From Pseudomonadales bacterium (GTDB taxonomy: Bacteria; Pseudomonadota; Gammaproteobacteria; Pseudomonadales; Pseudohongiellaceae): a stretch of 64,000 nt of DNA. Shown here one piece after another: positions 43,495 through 53,236 of the stretch. The stretch spans positions 434,001 through 498,000 of the forward strand of contig JACKOK010000001.1 in NCBI GenBank assembly GCA_024234365.1, written 5' to 3'. Below the pieces are notes generated by a model. That model did no database searches. It saw only the letters and a list, made by a program, of their open reading frames with translations, and was not told where the DNA came from. Made by a program: the position numbers and the translations under genes. Numbering within the stretch: the first letter of the stretch is position 1; each line of letters begins with the position of its first letter.

Positions 43495-45222
43495 ATGACG
43501 ATCAGTGCAGTGCTGACATTTCTCGGAGGCATCGGGCTTTTCCTGCTGGGCATGAAGCTGATGACGGAAGGCCTTACCACGGCCGCCGGCAACACCCTGC
43601 GTACCATTTTGTCTGCGGCCACCCAAAGCCGCTTGCGGGCGGTCATCTCCGGCATGGCCATCACGGCGCTCGTGCAGTCCTCCGGCGCCGTGATCTTCAC
43701 CACGGTGGGTTTCGTCAACGCCAGCCTGCTCAGCCTGGGGCAGGCCGTGGGCATCATCTATGGCAGCAATGTCGGCACCACGGTGACCTCGTGGATCGTG
43801 GCGCTGCTGGGTTTCAACCTCGATCTGCAGGCGCTGGCCATGCCCATGATCGGGCTGGGCATGACGATGTCTGTTGTGCTGGGGGACAGGCGCTGGGGAG
43901 CCTTGGGGCGTGCCCTGGCCGGCTTCGGCCTGTTTTTTCTTGGCATTGATGTGCTGCGCGACACCTTCGAGGGCCTGGGGGATGCCATCAATCTGGCGCA
44001 GTGGGCAGATCGTGGCATCCCCGGTCTGTTGCTTTTCCTGTTTATTGGCAGCGTATTGACCATTCTGATGCAGTCTTCCAGCGCCTCGCTGGCGGTGACC
44101 CTGACGGCGGCGGCAGGGGGGCTGATTCCCCTGACGGCTGCGGCGGCCATGGTGATTGGCGCCAATGTCGGCAGCACCACGACCGGCCTGTTTGCCGTGT
44201 TCGGTGCCACGGCCAGTGCCAAGCGCGCTGCCACTGCTCATGTCATTTTCAATGTGGTGACGGGCACGGTGTCCTTCATTCTCATGCCGGTGTTGCTGTG
44301 GGGAGTGGCCGCGCTGGTAGCGCTGTTCCCGGGGCAGAGCAGCATTGCCACCTCGCTGGCCATTTTCCATACCCTGGTGAACCTGATCGGCATTCTTGTC
44401 ATGTGGCCGCTGACCGGAGTGCTGGTGCGTTTTCTTGAACAGCGGTTTACGTCTCTGGAAGAGGATGTGGCGAGGCCGCGCTATCTCGATCGCAATATTC
44501 AGCAAACCCCCAGCCTGGCGTTTGATGCGCTCGCACAGGAACTGCACCGCATGAACGGCATGGCCAATCACCTGGCGCGGGAGGCGATCAGCGCAGAGGA
44601 CCCTCACAACCCGAATATCGAAACCGCCCATCGTGTGCTGGAGAATCTCAGCTATGCCATCAGCGAATTCGCCAGCGGGATTCCTCGTCAGGGTCTGAAT
44701 AATGAGCAGTTGAGCGCTCTGCCGGATGCCCAACGTGTGGCTCAATACCTCGTGAACCTGGCCGAGCATGCGCAGGAAATGGTGGTTGCCCATCCGTTGC
44801 TGGATCTGGCGCAGGATATGCTCAATCAGTCACACAATCAGTTGCGCGCGCATGCCGTCGCCTTGCTGGAGCTGGCGCGGGTGGATCAGCCCAGCTGGAG
44901 GCTGGATGCCCTGAACGAGGCGCGGGCGGTATTTGAGTCGGAGTATCAGGCGCTCAAGGCCTCCTTGCTGCATGCGGGCACTGCAGGTGAGCTGGACCCT
45001 CGCCGCATGATTCATTCGCTGGAGCGCTTGAGTGACCTGCACCGGGTGATCGATCAGGCGACCAAGGCGGCGGTGTACCTTGATCGTTATATTCGCCAGA
45101 CCCGCGTGATTCTCAGCCCGCCTCCGGAAATTTCTGCGGCGGAGCCTGAAGCCGGCCTGGCCCCGGAGCCTGCCCACTCGCCCGGGCTTTCTGTTGAAGA
45201 GGATTCTCATGCCCCGTCCTGA
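43495..45222 (+). CDS. Na+/phosphate cotransporter family protein (NptA/YjbB) with PhoU-like C-terminus
   Basis: A 575-aa inner-membrane protein. Two inverted Na/Pi repeats carry the QSS motifs (ALVQSSGAVIFTTVGF and LMQSSSASLAVTLTA) and the matching GSNVGTT and GANVGSTTT. About nine helices lie in residues 1-330. The C-terminal 220 residues are soluble and helical, like PhoU. ATG 43495 gives the standard N-terminus MTISAVLTFLGGIGLFLLGM. It likely moves phosphate with Na+. Its stop overlaps the start of a secreted phosphatase by 14 nt, which suggests phosphate scavenging. Confidence 0.92.
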   Translation: MTISAVLTFLGGIGLFLLGMKLMTEGLTTAAGNTLRTILSAATQSRLRAVISGMAITALVQSSGAVIFTTVGFVNASLLSLGQAVGIIYGSNVGTTVTSWIVALLGFNLDLQALAMPMIGLGMTMSVVLGDRRWGALGRALAGFGLFFLGIDVLRDTFEGLGDAINLAQWADRGIPGLLLFLFIGSVLTILMQSSSASLAVTLTAAAGGLIPLTAAAAMVIGANVGSTTTGLFAVFGATASAKRAATAHVIFNVVTGTVSFILMPVLLWGVAALVALFPGQSSIATSLAIFHTLVNLIGILVMWPLTGVLVRFLEQRFTSLEEDVARPRYLDRNIQQTPSLAFDALAQELHRMNGMANHLAREAISAEDPHNPNIETAHRVLENLSYAISEFASGIPRQGLNNEQLSALPDAQRVAQYLVNLAEHAQEMVVAHPLLDLAQDMLNQSHNQLRAHAVALLELARVDQPSWRLDALNEARAVFESEYQALKASLLHAGTAGELDPRRMIHSLERLSDLHRVIDQATKAAVYLDRYIRQTRVILSPPPEISAAEPEAGLAPEPAHSPGLSVEEDSHAPS

Positions 45223-46603
45223 ACTGAAGTGTATTCCCCTGCTGTTGTGCCTGAGTCTGCCGCTGTATGCGCAGGACAATACCGGCACACAGGCCCCCGC
45301 AGAGCATGACGCCCTGCTGTATGCCCTGGCCTGGAAACAGACCGCAGCAGAGTTCCAGGCGCTCTATTATCAGGGCTTCAATATTGCCCGCATGCAGGTC
45401 GAGGACGCGCTGGCACAACGGCAAGCCGGCGACAAACCGCTTGCCGTGGTCACCGATGTGGACGATACCGTGCTGCATGCGCTCGCCTATTGGGGGCACC
45501 TGGTTCGGCGTCAGATGGATTTTTTTGATGATGCGGTATGGGATCGTTGGGTGGCAGCGAACCAGTTCACTCCCACGCCCGGCGCCGTGGAGTTTCTGCA
45601 ATTCTGCCGCGACAACGCGGTGGAGGTGTTCTATGTCACCAGCCGTGATCAGGGCGAACAGACGCAGGCTCTGGCGCTGGACAATCTGCGCAGTGCCGGC
45701 TTTCCCTATGTGGATGCCGAGCATGTCACCGTGCTGCGTGATTCCTCCAACAAGGAAACGCGTCAGGATGAGCTGATGGCGCAGTATCAGGTCATCACGT
45801 TTCTGGGAGATAACCTGAACGATTTCCGGCGCAAATACTATATCCGCAGTGATGTTGAGGGCCGTATCGCCGAGATGGAGCAGGACAGGGAGATGTTTGG
45901 CCGACAGTATGTGCTGTTTCCCAACCCCACCGATGGGCATTGGTTGGCGGCCATTTTCGGTGACTCCGAGCCTGCTGCCAGCGATGCCAACCGGGAGATT
46001 CTGCGCCAGGCGGCAAGCCGTCAAGCCTGGGATGATGCGCTGGAGAATGCTCGTGCAGCCTACTACGAAGGACGCTTTGCCGAGGCGCTGGCGATCTGGC
46101 GCCCACTCGCACAGCAGGGCAATGCCCGGGCCCAGAACAATCTCGGCATTCTCTACCGCAACGGTGAAGGCGTGGTGCAGGACTACGATCTCGCACGGGA
46201 GTGGTTGCTGCGTGCAGCGGCCCAGGGCTGGGCGCGCGCGCAGTTCAGTCTGGGCATGATGTATGACTTTGGCCAGGGTCTTGCCCGCAACGAGCAGGAG
46301 GCCATGCGCTGGTATGAACTTGCGGCGGAACAGGATGATGCCGATGCCGCTTTCAATCTGGCCGGGCTCTATCAGGAGGGGCGCGGCATTCCGCGCAATC
46401 TTGAACAATCGATTCGCTGGTATGGCCGTGCAGCGGCCCTGGGGCATGCCAATGCCCAGAACGTGCTGGGACAGATGTATGCCACCGGGGAAGGGGTGGC
46501 ACAGGATCTTGCCGAAGCGCAGCGTCTGTTCCGTCTGGCGGCACAGCAGGATCATTCCGCCGCGCACGCGAATCTGGTGCGTTACTTTCCCGCCGGGCAG
46601 TGA
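45209..46603 (+). CDS. Acid phosphatase (class B/e(P4)-type HAD) fused to Sel1 repeats
   Basis: A 464-aa secreted protein. Its signal peptide (to about LPLYAQ) has no lipobox, unlike lipoprotein e(P4). Residues about 35-255 are a DDDD-type acid phosphatase domain with VVTDVDDTVLHALAYW (nucleophile motif), VEVFYVTSRDQGEQT and VITFLGDNLNDFR. Residues about 280-464 form at least four Sel1-like repeats such as ARAQNNLGILYRNGEGV and AQNVLGQMYATGEGV, a helical protein-binding solenoid. GAGG lies 6 nt before ATG 45209. The overlap with the Na/Pi cotransporter gene suggests periplasmic phosphate release followed by uptake. Confidence 0.87.
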   Translation: MPRPELKCIPLLLCLSLPLYAQDNTGTQAPAEHDALLYALAWKQTAAEFQALYYQGFNIARMQVEDALAQRQAGDKPLAVVTDVDDTVLHALAYWGHLVRRQMDFFDDAVWDRWVAANQFTPTPGAVEFLQFCRDNAVEVFYVTSRDQGEQTQALALDNLRSAGFPYVDAEHVTVLRDSSNKETRQDELMAQYQVITFLGDNLNDFRRKYYIRSDVEGRIAEMEQDREMFGRQYVLFPNPTDGHWLAAIFGDSEPAASDANREILRQAASRQAWDDALENARAAYYEGRFAEALAIWRPLAQQGNARAQNNLGILYRNGEGVVQDYDLAREWLLRAAAQGWARAQFSLGMMYDFGQGLARNEQEAMRWYELAAEQDDADAAFNLAGLYQEGRGIPRNLEQSIRWYGRAAALGHANAQNVLGQMYATGEGVAQDLAEAQRLFRLAAQQDHSAAHANLVRYFPAGQ

Positions 46604-46633
46604 CAAAATACCCCAATAATTGACGGGGTGGTC

Positions 46634-49156
46634 ATGAGTGACAAAAACAGTACAGGCAGCGAGACAGATATTCTCAATAGCCCGGGTTTGCCCCGCTATC
46701 TGCTGCAGGGAGCGGGCATCGGCACCTGGGCGTGGAATGTCCAGACCGGCGAAACCCGTTTCGATGAACGCTGGGCACAGATCATCGGGTATACCCTGGC
46801 GGAGCTGGAACCGACCACCATTGCGGTGTGGGATCGCTTTCTGCACCCGGGCGACAAGGTTCGGGTAGAGGAATCCCTGCAGCGTCATTTTCGCGGGCAG
46901 ATGCCGTATTACGAAGCGGAAGTCAGCATGCGGCACAAGGATGGCCACTGGGTGCGTATCCGCGACCATGGCAAGGTGTTGATCCGTGATGAACATGGCA
47001 AGCCGCTGTGGATGTTCGGCTCTCATGTGGATATCAGCAAGCGCTGGCAACTGGAGCAGCAGAACAGTGAGCTGGTGGAACGTTTCAACCGGCTGATGAG
47101 TCATCTGCCGGGCTATGTCTACCAGTATCATTTGCGTGCTGATGGCAGTACCCATTTCCCCTACACGACGAAGGCCATTCAGGATATCTATGGTTGCCAG
47201 CCGGAGGATGTGGCAAACAGTGCCCAGCCGGTTTTTGATGTCGTTCATCCGGAGGATCTTGCCCGCATAAGGGCGAGCATCGTGTATTCTGCCGAGCACC
47301 TCAGTGTCTGGCACGAACGCTACCGGGTCAACCATCCCACAAAGGGGCTGATCTGGGTGGAGGGGAAATCCACACCGGAGCGGGAAGCGGATGGCGGCAC
47401 CCTCTGGCACGGCTATATCCAGGAGGTGACGGAGGATCAACGGCAGCGCAATGAGCTGTTGCTGGCCTCGAAGGTGTTTTCCTCCAGCCAGGAGGGCATC
47501 ATCATCAGCGATGCCGACAATATCGTGCTGGAGGTCAACGATGCCTTTGAACGCATTACCGGTTATTCCCGGGAGGACATCGTCGGGCGCAATCCCTCCC
47601 TGCTCAGCTCCGGCAAGCAGGGGCCGGGTTTTTACGAACAGATGTGGGAGGCCATCCGTCGTGATGGCCGCTGGCGCGGTGAAATCACCAATCGGCGCAA
47701 GGACGGCAGCGTGTACGTGGAGCTGTTGTCCATTGACGCGGTGCGTGACGCCGCGGACAGCATTCGCAACTACATCGCCATTTTCACCGACATCAGTCAG
47801 ATCAAGGAACACCAGAACGAGCTCAATCGCATTGCGCATTACGATGCCCTGACCGGCCTGCCGAACAGACGGCTGCTGGAGGATCGCATCGAAATGGCGA
47901 TGGAACATGTCAAACGTCACCAAGAGCTGCTTGCCGTCTGCTTTCTGGATCTCGACAACTTCAAGGAAATCAACGACAAACACGGGCATGAACGGGGCGA
48001 CCAGGTACTTGTCCAGGTCGCCAATGCCATCCGCAGCGTCCTGCGCGGGCAGGACAGCGTGGCGCGAATCGGCGGTGACGAGTTTGTTTTATTGCTGACA
48101 GAGCTGGAAAGCAGGGCTGCGCTGTTGGAAGTGGTCGGCAGGGTACTGGAGGCCATACAGCAACCGGTCGTTCCGGAAGATGCGGAGCATCGGCTCAGCG
48201 CCAGTGTCGGCATTGCTGTATACCCCGAGCTCGATTGCAGTGCAGACGAATTGCTGCGCTATGCAGACCAGGCCATGTACCGGGCCAAGCAGAGGGGGCG
48301 CAACCAGTATTATCTGTTTGATGCCGAAGAGGATCAGATGGGCCGTGAGCGTCAGAGCCTGCTGCATGCCATCGAACAGGCACTGGCCGACAATTCCTTT
48401 ACGCTGTACTACCAGCCGAAGATCAACCTGCACAGTGGCGCGGCAGAGGCCGTCGAGGCCCTCATCCGCTGGCCGCAGGCGGACGGTTCCGTGCGTATGC
48501 CAGGCTCCTTCATTCCCCAGCTTTATGGCTTGCCTATCGAGAGACGGCTGGGCTGCTGGGTACTGGACAGGGCGATCCGTCAATACAGCGAATGGCAGCA
48601 GGCCGGGCTGACGCTCTCGGTCAGTGTGAATGTGTCACCCGAGCATCTATTGTCTGGCGATTTCGTTGACCAGTTGCGCGCTATTCTGGCCACACACCAC
48701 ATCCAGCATCCAGAGAACATCGTTCTGGAAATTCTGGAGACCTCGCGGATATCCGATTTTCAGCGTATGCGTGAACGGGTGATCGAGTGTCGTGCGCTGG
48801 GGGTGAGGACCTCGCTGGACGATTTCGGTACCGGTTATTCCTCCCTGACCTATATGCGTCAGTTGCCGGTGGATGAGTTGAAGATTGACAAGAGTTTTGT
48901 CATGGCCATGCTGGAAAGCGCCGAAGACCGCAGCATTGTGCGGGGTATTGTTGCGCTGGCGCATGCCTTCCATCGCCGTGTCGTCGCGGAGGGGGCTGCC
49001 ACACCAGGACATCTGACAGAGTTGCGGGATATGGGCTGCGACTTTGTGCAGGGTTACAGTATTTCCCGGGCCATGCCGGCACAGGACATTCCTGCCTGGG
49101 TTGCCGCCTGGGTGTTTGACCCGGATGCCGTGCCGGGGCACGACTCCCGGGACTGA
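46634..49156 (+). CDS. Cyclic-di-GMP signalling protein, PAS-PAS-PAS-GGDEF-EAL
   Basis: An 840-aa soluble protein that should make and/or break c-di-GMP. Three PAS/PAC sensors occupy about 15-405, with typical PAC text RIRDHGKVLIRDEHGKPL and YVELLSIDAVRDA. The GGDEF domain (about 410-570) has an intact GGDEF site and an inhibitory RGQD five residues before it. The EAL domain (about 585-835) has EALIRW, DDFGTGYSSL, KIDKSFV and VQGYSI. The EGVE signature reads EGAA, so the second Glu is lost and phosphodiesterase activity may be weakened. ATG 46634 is preferred to GTG 46628. It is convergent with the protease gene, 1 nt apart. Confidence 0.94.
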   Translation: MSDKNSTGSETDILNSPGLPRYLLQGAGIGTWAWNVQTGETRFDERWAQIIGYTLAELEPTTIAVWDRFLHPGDKVRVEESLQRHFRGQMPYYEAEVSMRHKDGHWVRIRDHGKVLIRDEHGKPLWMFGSHVDISKRWQLEQQNSELVERFNRLMSHLPGYVYQYHLRADGSTHFPYTTKAIQDIYGCQPEDVANSAQPVFDVVHPEDLARIRASIVYSAEHLSVWHERYRVNHPTKGLIWVEGKSTPEREADGGTLWHGYIQEVTEDQRQRNELLLASKVFSSSQEGIIISDADNIVLEVNDAFERITGYSREDIVGRNPSLLSSGKQGPGFYEQMWEAIRRDGRWRGEITNRRKDGSVYVELLSIDAVRDAADSIRNYIAIFTDISQIKEHQNELNRIAHYDALTGLPNRRLLEDRIEMAMEHVKRHQELLAVCFLDLDNFKEINDKHGHERGDQVLVQVANAIRSVLRGQDSVARIGGDEFVLLLTELESRAALLEVVGRVLEAIQQPVVPEDAEHRLSASVGIAVYPELDCSADELLRYADQAMYRAKQRGRNQYYLFDAEEDQMGRERQSLLHAIEQALADNSFTLYYQPKINLHSGAAEAVEALIRWPQADGSVRMPGSFIPQLYGLPIERRLGCWVLDRAIRQYSEWQQAGLTLSVSVNVSPEHLLSGDFVDQLRAILATHHIQHPENIVLEILETSRISDFQRMRERVIECRALGVRTSLDDFGTGYSSLTYMRQLPVDELKIDKSFVMAMLESAEDRSIVRGIVALAHAFHRRVVAEGAATPGHLTELRDMGCDFVQGYSISRAMPAQDIPAWVAAWVFDPDAVPGHDSRD

Positions 49157-49157
49157 G

Positions 49158-50324
49158 TCAGGGCGTATCCGCCGATTCCAGCGAGAAATTAAAATCGCCG
49201 AGATGTTTCAGGCGAACATTGAAGGTATCGCTTCCCACTTTTACCAGCGGCAGAATCAGCACATTGGCCTCGCCGTCAAAATATGCAGGCACCGCGTCCA
49301 TGTCATCACTGCTGTTCTCTGCTGCCGCACTCAGTGAAAACTGGTAGTTGCCATTGTGCTTCAGTGTCACCGAATAGTTCACTCCCCCGCCATATACCTT
49401 GGGCACGATCACGGAATCTGTCGTGGCATCGTAGGCATTGTAGTGCAGGGACGCATCCGCCACGCTGCTGAGCGGGCTGACGGTTGCGACATGAGAGCTG
49501 ATGAAGGGGTAGAGTTCCGCGATATTGGCATAGACGCCGGGTGAGCCGGGTGTTCCGCAGCCTGCCGATTCGCTGCCCCCGAAGCTGGTAATCCCGATCT
49601 GCAGGGCACCCTGCTGCTTCAGGCGGATGAACAGGGGGCCACCGCTGTCGCCCTGGCAGGTGTCGGAGGTGTCCGTGCTGGTGTAACCACCGGCACACAG
49701 CATGTTGCTGGTGATCATTCCTTCATGGGCGGCCTGGCAGGCAGAGGTGGTACTGATCAGCAATTGCGTTGCCAGCAGGTCGTCCGAGGCATTGCTGCCA
49801 TCGCCCTGGGTTGCCCCCCAGCCCGCGACGATGACCGGCAGCCCCGTCGGCACGGCGCCGGTATACAGGCGCACCGGGGTAATGTCGACCGGGGTACTCA
49901 GCTCCACCAGCGCGATGTCGTAGTCGTTGCTGTTGCTGCTGGCCTCCTGGTTGGGATTGTAGCTGGGGTGCACGATGATCTGGCTGACCTCGCTGACAAT
50001 GGCTCCGGAGGCCGAGGCACCAATATTGCTGGTATTCAGCGTCACCGTGGTGCGTGCGGCCACGCCTTCGCTGACAGCCTTGCCGTCCTCCGTCAGAAAG
50101 CAGTGGGCGGCAGTCAGCACCCAGCGCGAGGCAATCAGACTGCCGCCGCAGCCACCCCCTGTTTCAGGGTCACTGACACTGGCAACGAAAAGGCTGGCAA
50201 GCCAGGGATATTGGGAAATCTGTGCACGTTTGCCATTGATGATGCGGGTCTGCTCCGCCTGGGCCGGCAGGGCCAGGCAGGCTGCCGCCAGGGTCAGGGC
50301 GCCGATCGGAATCAGGTTTCTCAT
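49158..50324 (-). CDS. Secreted trypsin-like serine protease (S1 family)
   Basis: A 388-aa protein with signal peptide MRNLIPIGALTLAAACLALPAQA. The activation site is RIINGKRAQISQYPW, and the catalytic triad is seen as His in VLTAAHCF, Asp in NDYDIALVEL and Ser in CQGDSGGPLF. Paired Cys flank the His and Ser as in chymotrypsin folds. The trypsin domain ends near residue 270. The last 110 residues are a beta-rich domain resembling secretion or PPC-type domains. ATG 50324 is chosen for the signal peptide. Similar proteases are extracellular in Vibrio and other marine gammaproteobacteria. Confidence 0.92.
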   Translation of the reverse strand: MRNLIPIGALTLAAACLALPAQAEQTRIINGKRAQISQYPWLASLFVASVSDPETGGGCGGSLIASRWVLTAAHCFLTEDGKAVSEGVAARTTVTLNTSNIGASASGAIVSEVSQIIVHPSYNPNQEASSNSNDYDIALVELSTPVDITPVRLYTGAVPTGLPVIVAGWGATQGDGSNASDDLLATQLLISTTSACQAAHEGMITSNMLCAGGYTSTDTSDTCQGDSGGPLFIRLKQQGALQIGITSFGGSESAGCGTPGSPGVYANIAELYPFISSHVATVSPLSSVADASLHYNAYDATTDSVIVPKVYGGGVNYSVTLKHNGNYQFSLSAAAENSSDDMDAVPAYFDGEANVLILPLVKVGSDTFNVRLKHLGDFNFSLESADTP

Positions 50325-50437
50325 GGGCAGGTGTCCTTGTTGTTGGTGGAGTGGTCGGCTGGGGCGAGGTGAAGTGGTGCCCACTGCCAAGCTATCATCA
50401 TGCAGGCTTTCCCGGCCCGTCAAGTTTCAGGAGAGGT

Positions 50438-50866
50438 TCAGGGGCGCGGATGGATGACCGCCATGGTGAGCCGGGAGATGCAGCTTGGCCGGCCGGCATC
50501 GTCCTCCATGCGAATCTCCCACACCTGGGTGCTGCCGCCCAGATGCAGCGGGCGTGCGGTGCCGGTTACCCAGCCGGAGGCAACGGCACGAAGGTGGTTG
50601 GCATTGATCTCCAGCCCCACGGCGTGTAATCCCGGCCCGCGCAGGCAGTAATTGGCAGCGATGCTGCCCAGGGTTTCGGCCAGCAGCACCGAGGCGCCCC
50701 CGTGCACAATTCCCTGGGGTTGTACCGTGCGGGCATCCACCGGCATGCGTCCACGCAGAAAGTCTTCGCCGATTTCGGTGATCTCAATGCCCAGGCTTTT
50801 TGCCGCGGTGGCGTGCAGGTGTTCATTGATGAGCGCGATGTCGGCCGGGCGTGTCCAGATGCTCAT
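50438..50866 (-). CDS. Hotdog-fold thioesterase (YdiI/MenI/PaaI-like)
   Basis: A 142-aa acyl-CoA thioesterase of the 4HBT family. It has the substrate loop VQPQGIVHGGASVLLAETLGS, with catalytic Glu in LAETLGS, and GLEINANHLRAV, as in YdiI/EntH. The N-terminus MSIWTRPADIALINEH is like YdiI's. AGGAG lies before ATG 50866. It may hydrolyse aromatic or naphthoyl acyl-CoAs; the substrate is not determinable. Confidence 0.9.
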   Translation of the reverse strand: MSIWTRPADIALINEHLHATAAKSLGIEITEIGEDFLRGRMPVDARTVQPQGIVHGGASVLLAETLGSIAANYCLRGPGLHAVGLEINANHLRAVASGWVTGTARPLHLGGSTQVWEIRMEDDAGRPSCISRLTMAVIHPRP

Positions 50867-50961
50867 GAGAGGCTCCTGAGAGGGTGAAAGAAAAGCAGTC
50901 ATGACGACAGTGGCGGTGCTACTATGCCCTCCGTCCTCAGCAATACTACACCGGGAGCGCT

Positions 50962-51564
50962 ATGGATTTCTTCGTTGCCACGTTTCTCAAGATGTTCTTT
51001 GTCATGACACCGTTCTTCGTGCTGTCGGTGTTTCTGACCGTCACTCATGAAGCCAGCCTGCTGGAGAAACGTCATCTGGCCGTGCGCGTGACTTTTTCGG
51101 TGCTCGTCATCAGCCTGGTGCTGATGTATTTCGGGCGCTATATCTTTGCCATCTTCGGCGTCACGCTGGATGCCTTCCGCATCGGCGCCGGGGCCTTGCT
51201 GTTCATGTCGGCGGTGGGGCTGGTGAACGGGGTCAAGGAGAGCCAGAAGCTGGCGGACTATCGTTTGTCCGAGCTGGCCGTGGTGCCCCTGGCGCTGCCC
51301 ATTACCGTAGGCCCGGCCACCATCGGGGTGTTGCTGGTGATGGCGGCAGACAACGACAGCCTGGGGGAGTTTGTGCTGGAGAGTTCGGCCATGACCTGCT
51401 CGGTGCTGGTCATTGGCGCGATGCTGTACTTCTCCAACTTCATCGAACAGTTCATCGGCAAGCAGGGCCTGTCGATCGTCTCCAAGATCACCGGCATCAT
51501 CCTGGCGGCACTGTCCGCGCAGATCATGTTTACGGGCATCCGCAATTTCCTGGAGCTTGCCTGA
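50962..51564 (+). CDS. MarC family integral membrane protein
   Basis: A 200-aa protein with six predicted helices, starting MDFFVATFLKMFFVMTPFFVLSVFL. It shows the MarC/UPF0056 signature PLALPITVGPATIGVLLVMA and the end AQIMFTGIRNFL. Family members are membrane proteins of unclear function; the old antibiotic-resistance link of E. coli MarC is not supported. It is single, divergent from the thioesterase and convergent with the aldo/keto reductase. Confidence 0.9.
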   Translation: MDFFVATFLKMFFVMTPFFVLSVFLTVTHEASLLEKRHLAVRVTFSVLVISLVLMYFGRYIFAIFGVTLDAFRIGAGALLFMSAVGLVNGVKESQKLADYRLSELAVVPLALPITVGPATIGVLLVMAADNDSLGEFVLESSAMTCSVLVIGAMLYFSNFIEQFIGKQGLSIVSKITGIILAALSAQIMFTGIRNFLELA

Positions 51565-51607
51565 AAGCCTCGCGCACCGGCCGGAACCCATGCGCGAGTC
51601 TGCTTCC

Positions 51608-52627
51608 TCAGCCCATCGGGTAGAGGATGTCCTGGTGCACGGCATCACAGGCCTTGAGCACTTCGTCGCTCAAGGTGACATCCAGCGCCGCCAGGGAATC
51701 GTCCAGCTGCACGGCATCGCGCGCGCCGATGATGGTGGAGGCCACGAAATCGAAGTTCATGCTCCAGGCTGTCGCGAGTGTGGTGGGGCTCATGCCGGCT
51801 TGCCTGGCAATGTCGATATAACGCGCGGTGGATGCCAGCGTACGCTCGTTGAGGAAACGGTCTGCCATGGCGCGCTGGCGCGGATTGGGCAGGGCACGGT
51901 ATTCCCCGAAACGGCTGCGCGGTGGAATTTCCGCCTGATTGTATTTGCCGCTGAGCACGCCGCCCCCGATGGGGGAGTAGGGCAGCAGGGACACTTTCTC
52001 GCGTCGGCACACCTCGGCCAGTTCATCCAGAAAGCGGCGGTTCAGCAGCGAGAAATTGTTCTGAATGGACTGGAAGCGGGCATAGCCCTCGTATTCCGCG
52101 ATGGTATTGGCCTTGGTCAGGCCGTAGGCGTTCTCGTTGGAGGTGCCGAGATAGCGCACCTTGCCGGATTCCACCAGGCGATCCAGTGCCGCCATGGATT
52201 CGGCGATGGGCACCACCGTGTCCGGCCAGTGCACCTGGTACAGGTCGATGTAGTCGATACCCATGCGGCGCAGGCTGCCTTCTACTGCGCGTTCGATGTG
52301 GTGGCGATCGATGGCCGTGAGCCCGCTGCGGATCGGCGGCACAAACCAGCCTGACGCTGCACCGGCCACCTTGGTGGCGATAATCAGGGAGTCCCGGTTT
52401 TTCTTCTTCAGCCACTTGCCGAAGATGGTTTCCGTCATGCCGGCCGTCTCCGCTGTGGGCGGTACCGGGTAGACCTCGGCGGTATCAAAGAAGTTGATGC
52501 CGCGTTCATAGGCGGTATCGAGAATGCGGAAGGATTCTTTTTCGTCGCTCCAGCTGCCGAAACTCATGGTGCCCATGCAGATGGGCGAGACCCGGAGTCC
52601 GCTGGTGCCGATATAACGGTAATTCAT
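51608..52627 (-). CDS. Aldo/keto reductase
   Basis: A 339-aa NAD(P)H-dependent oxidoreductase with a TIM barrel. The catalytic tetrad is seen as Asp and Tyr in NFFDTAEVY, Lys in LIIATKVAG and His in LYQVHWPD. The NADP-binding end is ASTIIGARDAVQLDDSL. It resembles the Tas/YghZ-type group in having LLPYSPIGGGVLSGKYN. The substrate is unknown. It is single, and the start ATG 52627 is unambiguous. Confidence 0.93.
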   Translation of the reverse strand: MNYRYIGTSGLRVSPICMGTMSFGSWSDEKESFRILDTAYERGINFFDTAEVYPVPPTAETAGMTETIFGKWLKKKNRDSLIIATKVAGAASGWFVPPIRSGLTAIDRHHIERAVEGSLRRMGIDYIDLYQVHWPDTVVPIAESMAALDRLVESGKVRYLGTSNENAYGLTKANTIAEYEGYARFQSIQNNFSLLNRRFLDELAEVCRREKVSLLPYSPIGGGVLSGKYNQAEIPPRSRFGEYRALPNPRQRAMADRFLNERTLASTARYIDIARQAGMSPTTLATAWSMNFDFVASTIIGARDAVQLDDSLAALDVTLSDEVLKACDAVHQDILYPMG

Positions 52628-52726
52628 AGGCGCTTCCTGTTATGGGAGGTGATCAATGGGGGGATGATACCGCATGCAAGCGGTGATATGCTCCCTGCAG
52701 ATTCCGACTACCAACAATAAGACCTC

Positions 52727-53236
52727 ATGGAGACCAGCATGCGCAGAAGAATAACAGCAATGCCCCTGACTGCCGCCGTTTTGACGCTTTTCTCATCCCT
52801 CGGTTTCGCCGCCGGCCCGGCCGCAAGCATCGACGACCTTGCCTGGATGACCGGAACCTACGCCGGTGCGCTGGGGCAGAATCAACTGGAAGAGAACTGG
52901 ATCAAGGCCGAGGGAGGCTCCATCGCGGCCATGGTGCGTTCTACCGGCGGTGGTGCCACCGGGATGTTCGAGATGATTACCATCGAGGAAGTGGAGGGCT
53001 CGCTGGTGCTGCATATCCAGCAGTTCAACCCGGGCTTTGTGCCACGCACCCCCGCGCCCCAGAAGATGGAGCTGGAAACCATCGGGGATCATCAGGTGCA
53101 GTTTCGTGCGGTGAGTGAGGGCGGCATGCGCTCACTGGGCTACACGAAAAATGGCGACACCTTCACCATTCATGTGCAGTCCGGTGATCGCCCCATGTCA
53201 CATATCGAACTCAAGGCCCGCAATATCTGGAATTGA
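52727..53236 (+). CDS. Secreted DUF6265-like protein
   Basis: A 169-aa protein with a signal peptide (MRRRITAMPLTAAVLTLFSSLGFAAG). A small beta-rich domain follows, with DLAWMTGTYAG, ENWIKAEGGSIAAMVRSTG and FEMITIEEVEGSLVLHIQQFNPG, which matches the DUF6265 pattern. No function is known. The start is ATG 52727 or 52739. It is divergent from the aldo/keto reductase, 99 bp away. Confidence 0.82.
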   Translation: METSMRRRITAMPLTAAVLTLFSSLGFAAGPAASIDDLAWMTGTYAGALGQNQLEENWIKAEGGSIAAMVRSTGGGATGMFEMITIEEVEGSLVLHIQQFNPGFVPRTPAPQKMELETIGDHQVQFRAVSEGGMRSLGYTKNGDTFTIHVQSGDRPMSHIELKARNIWN

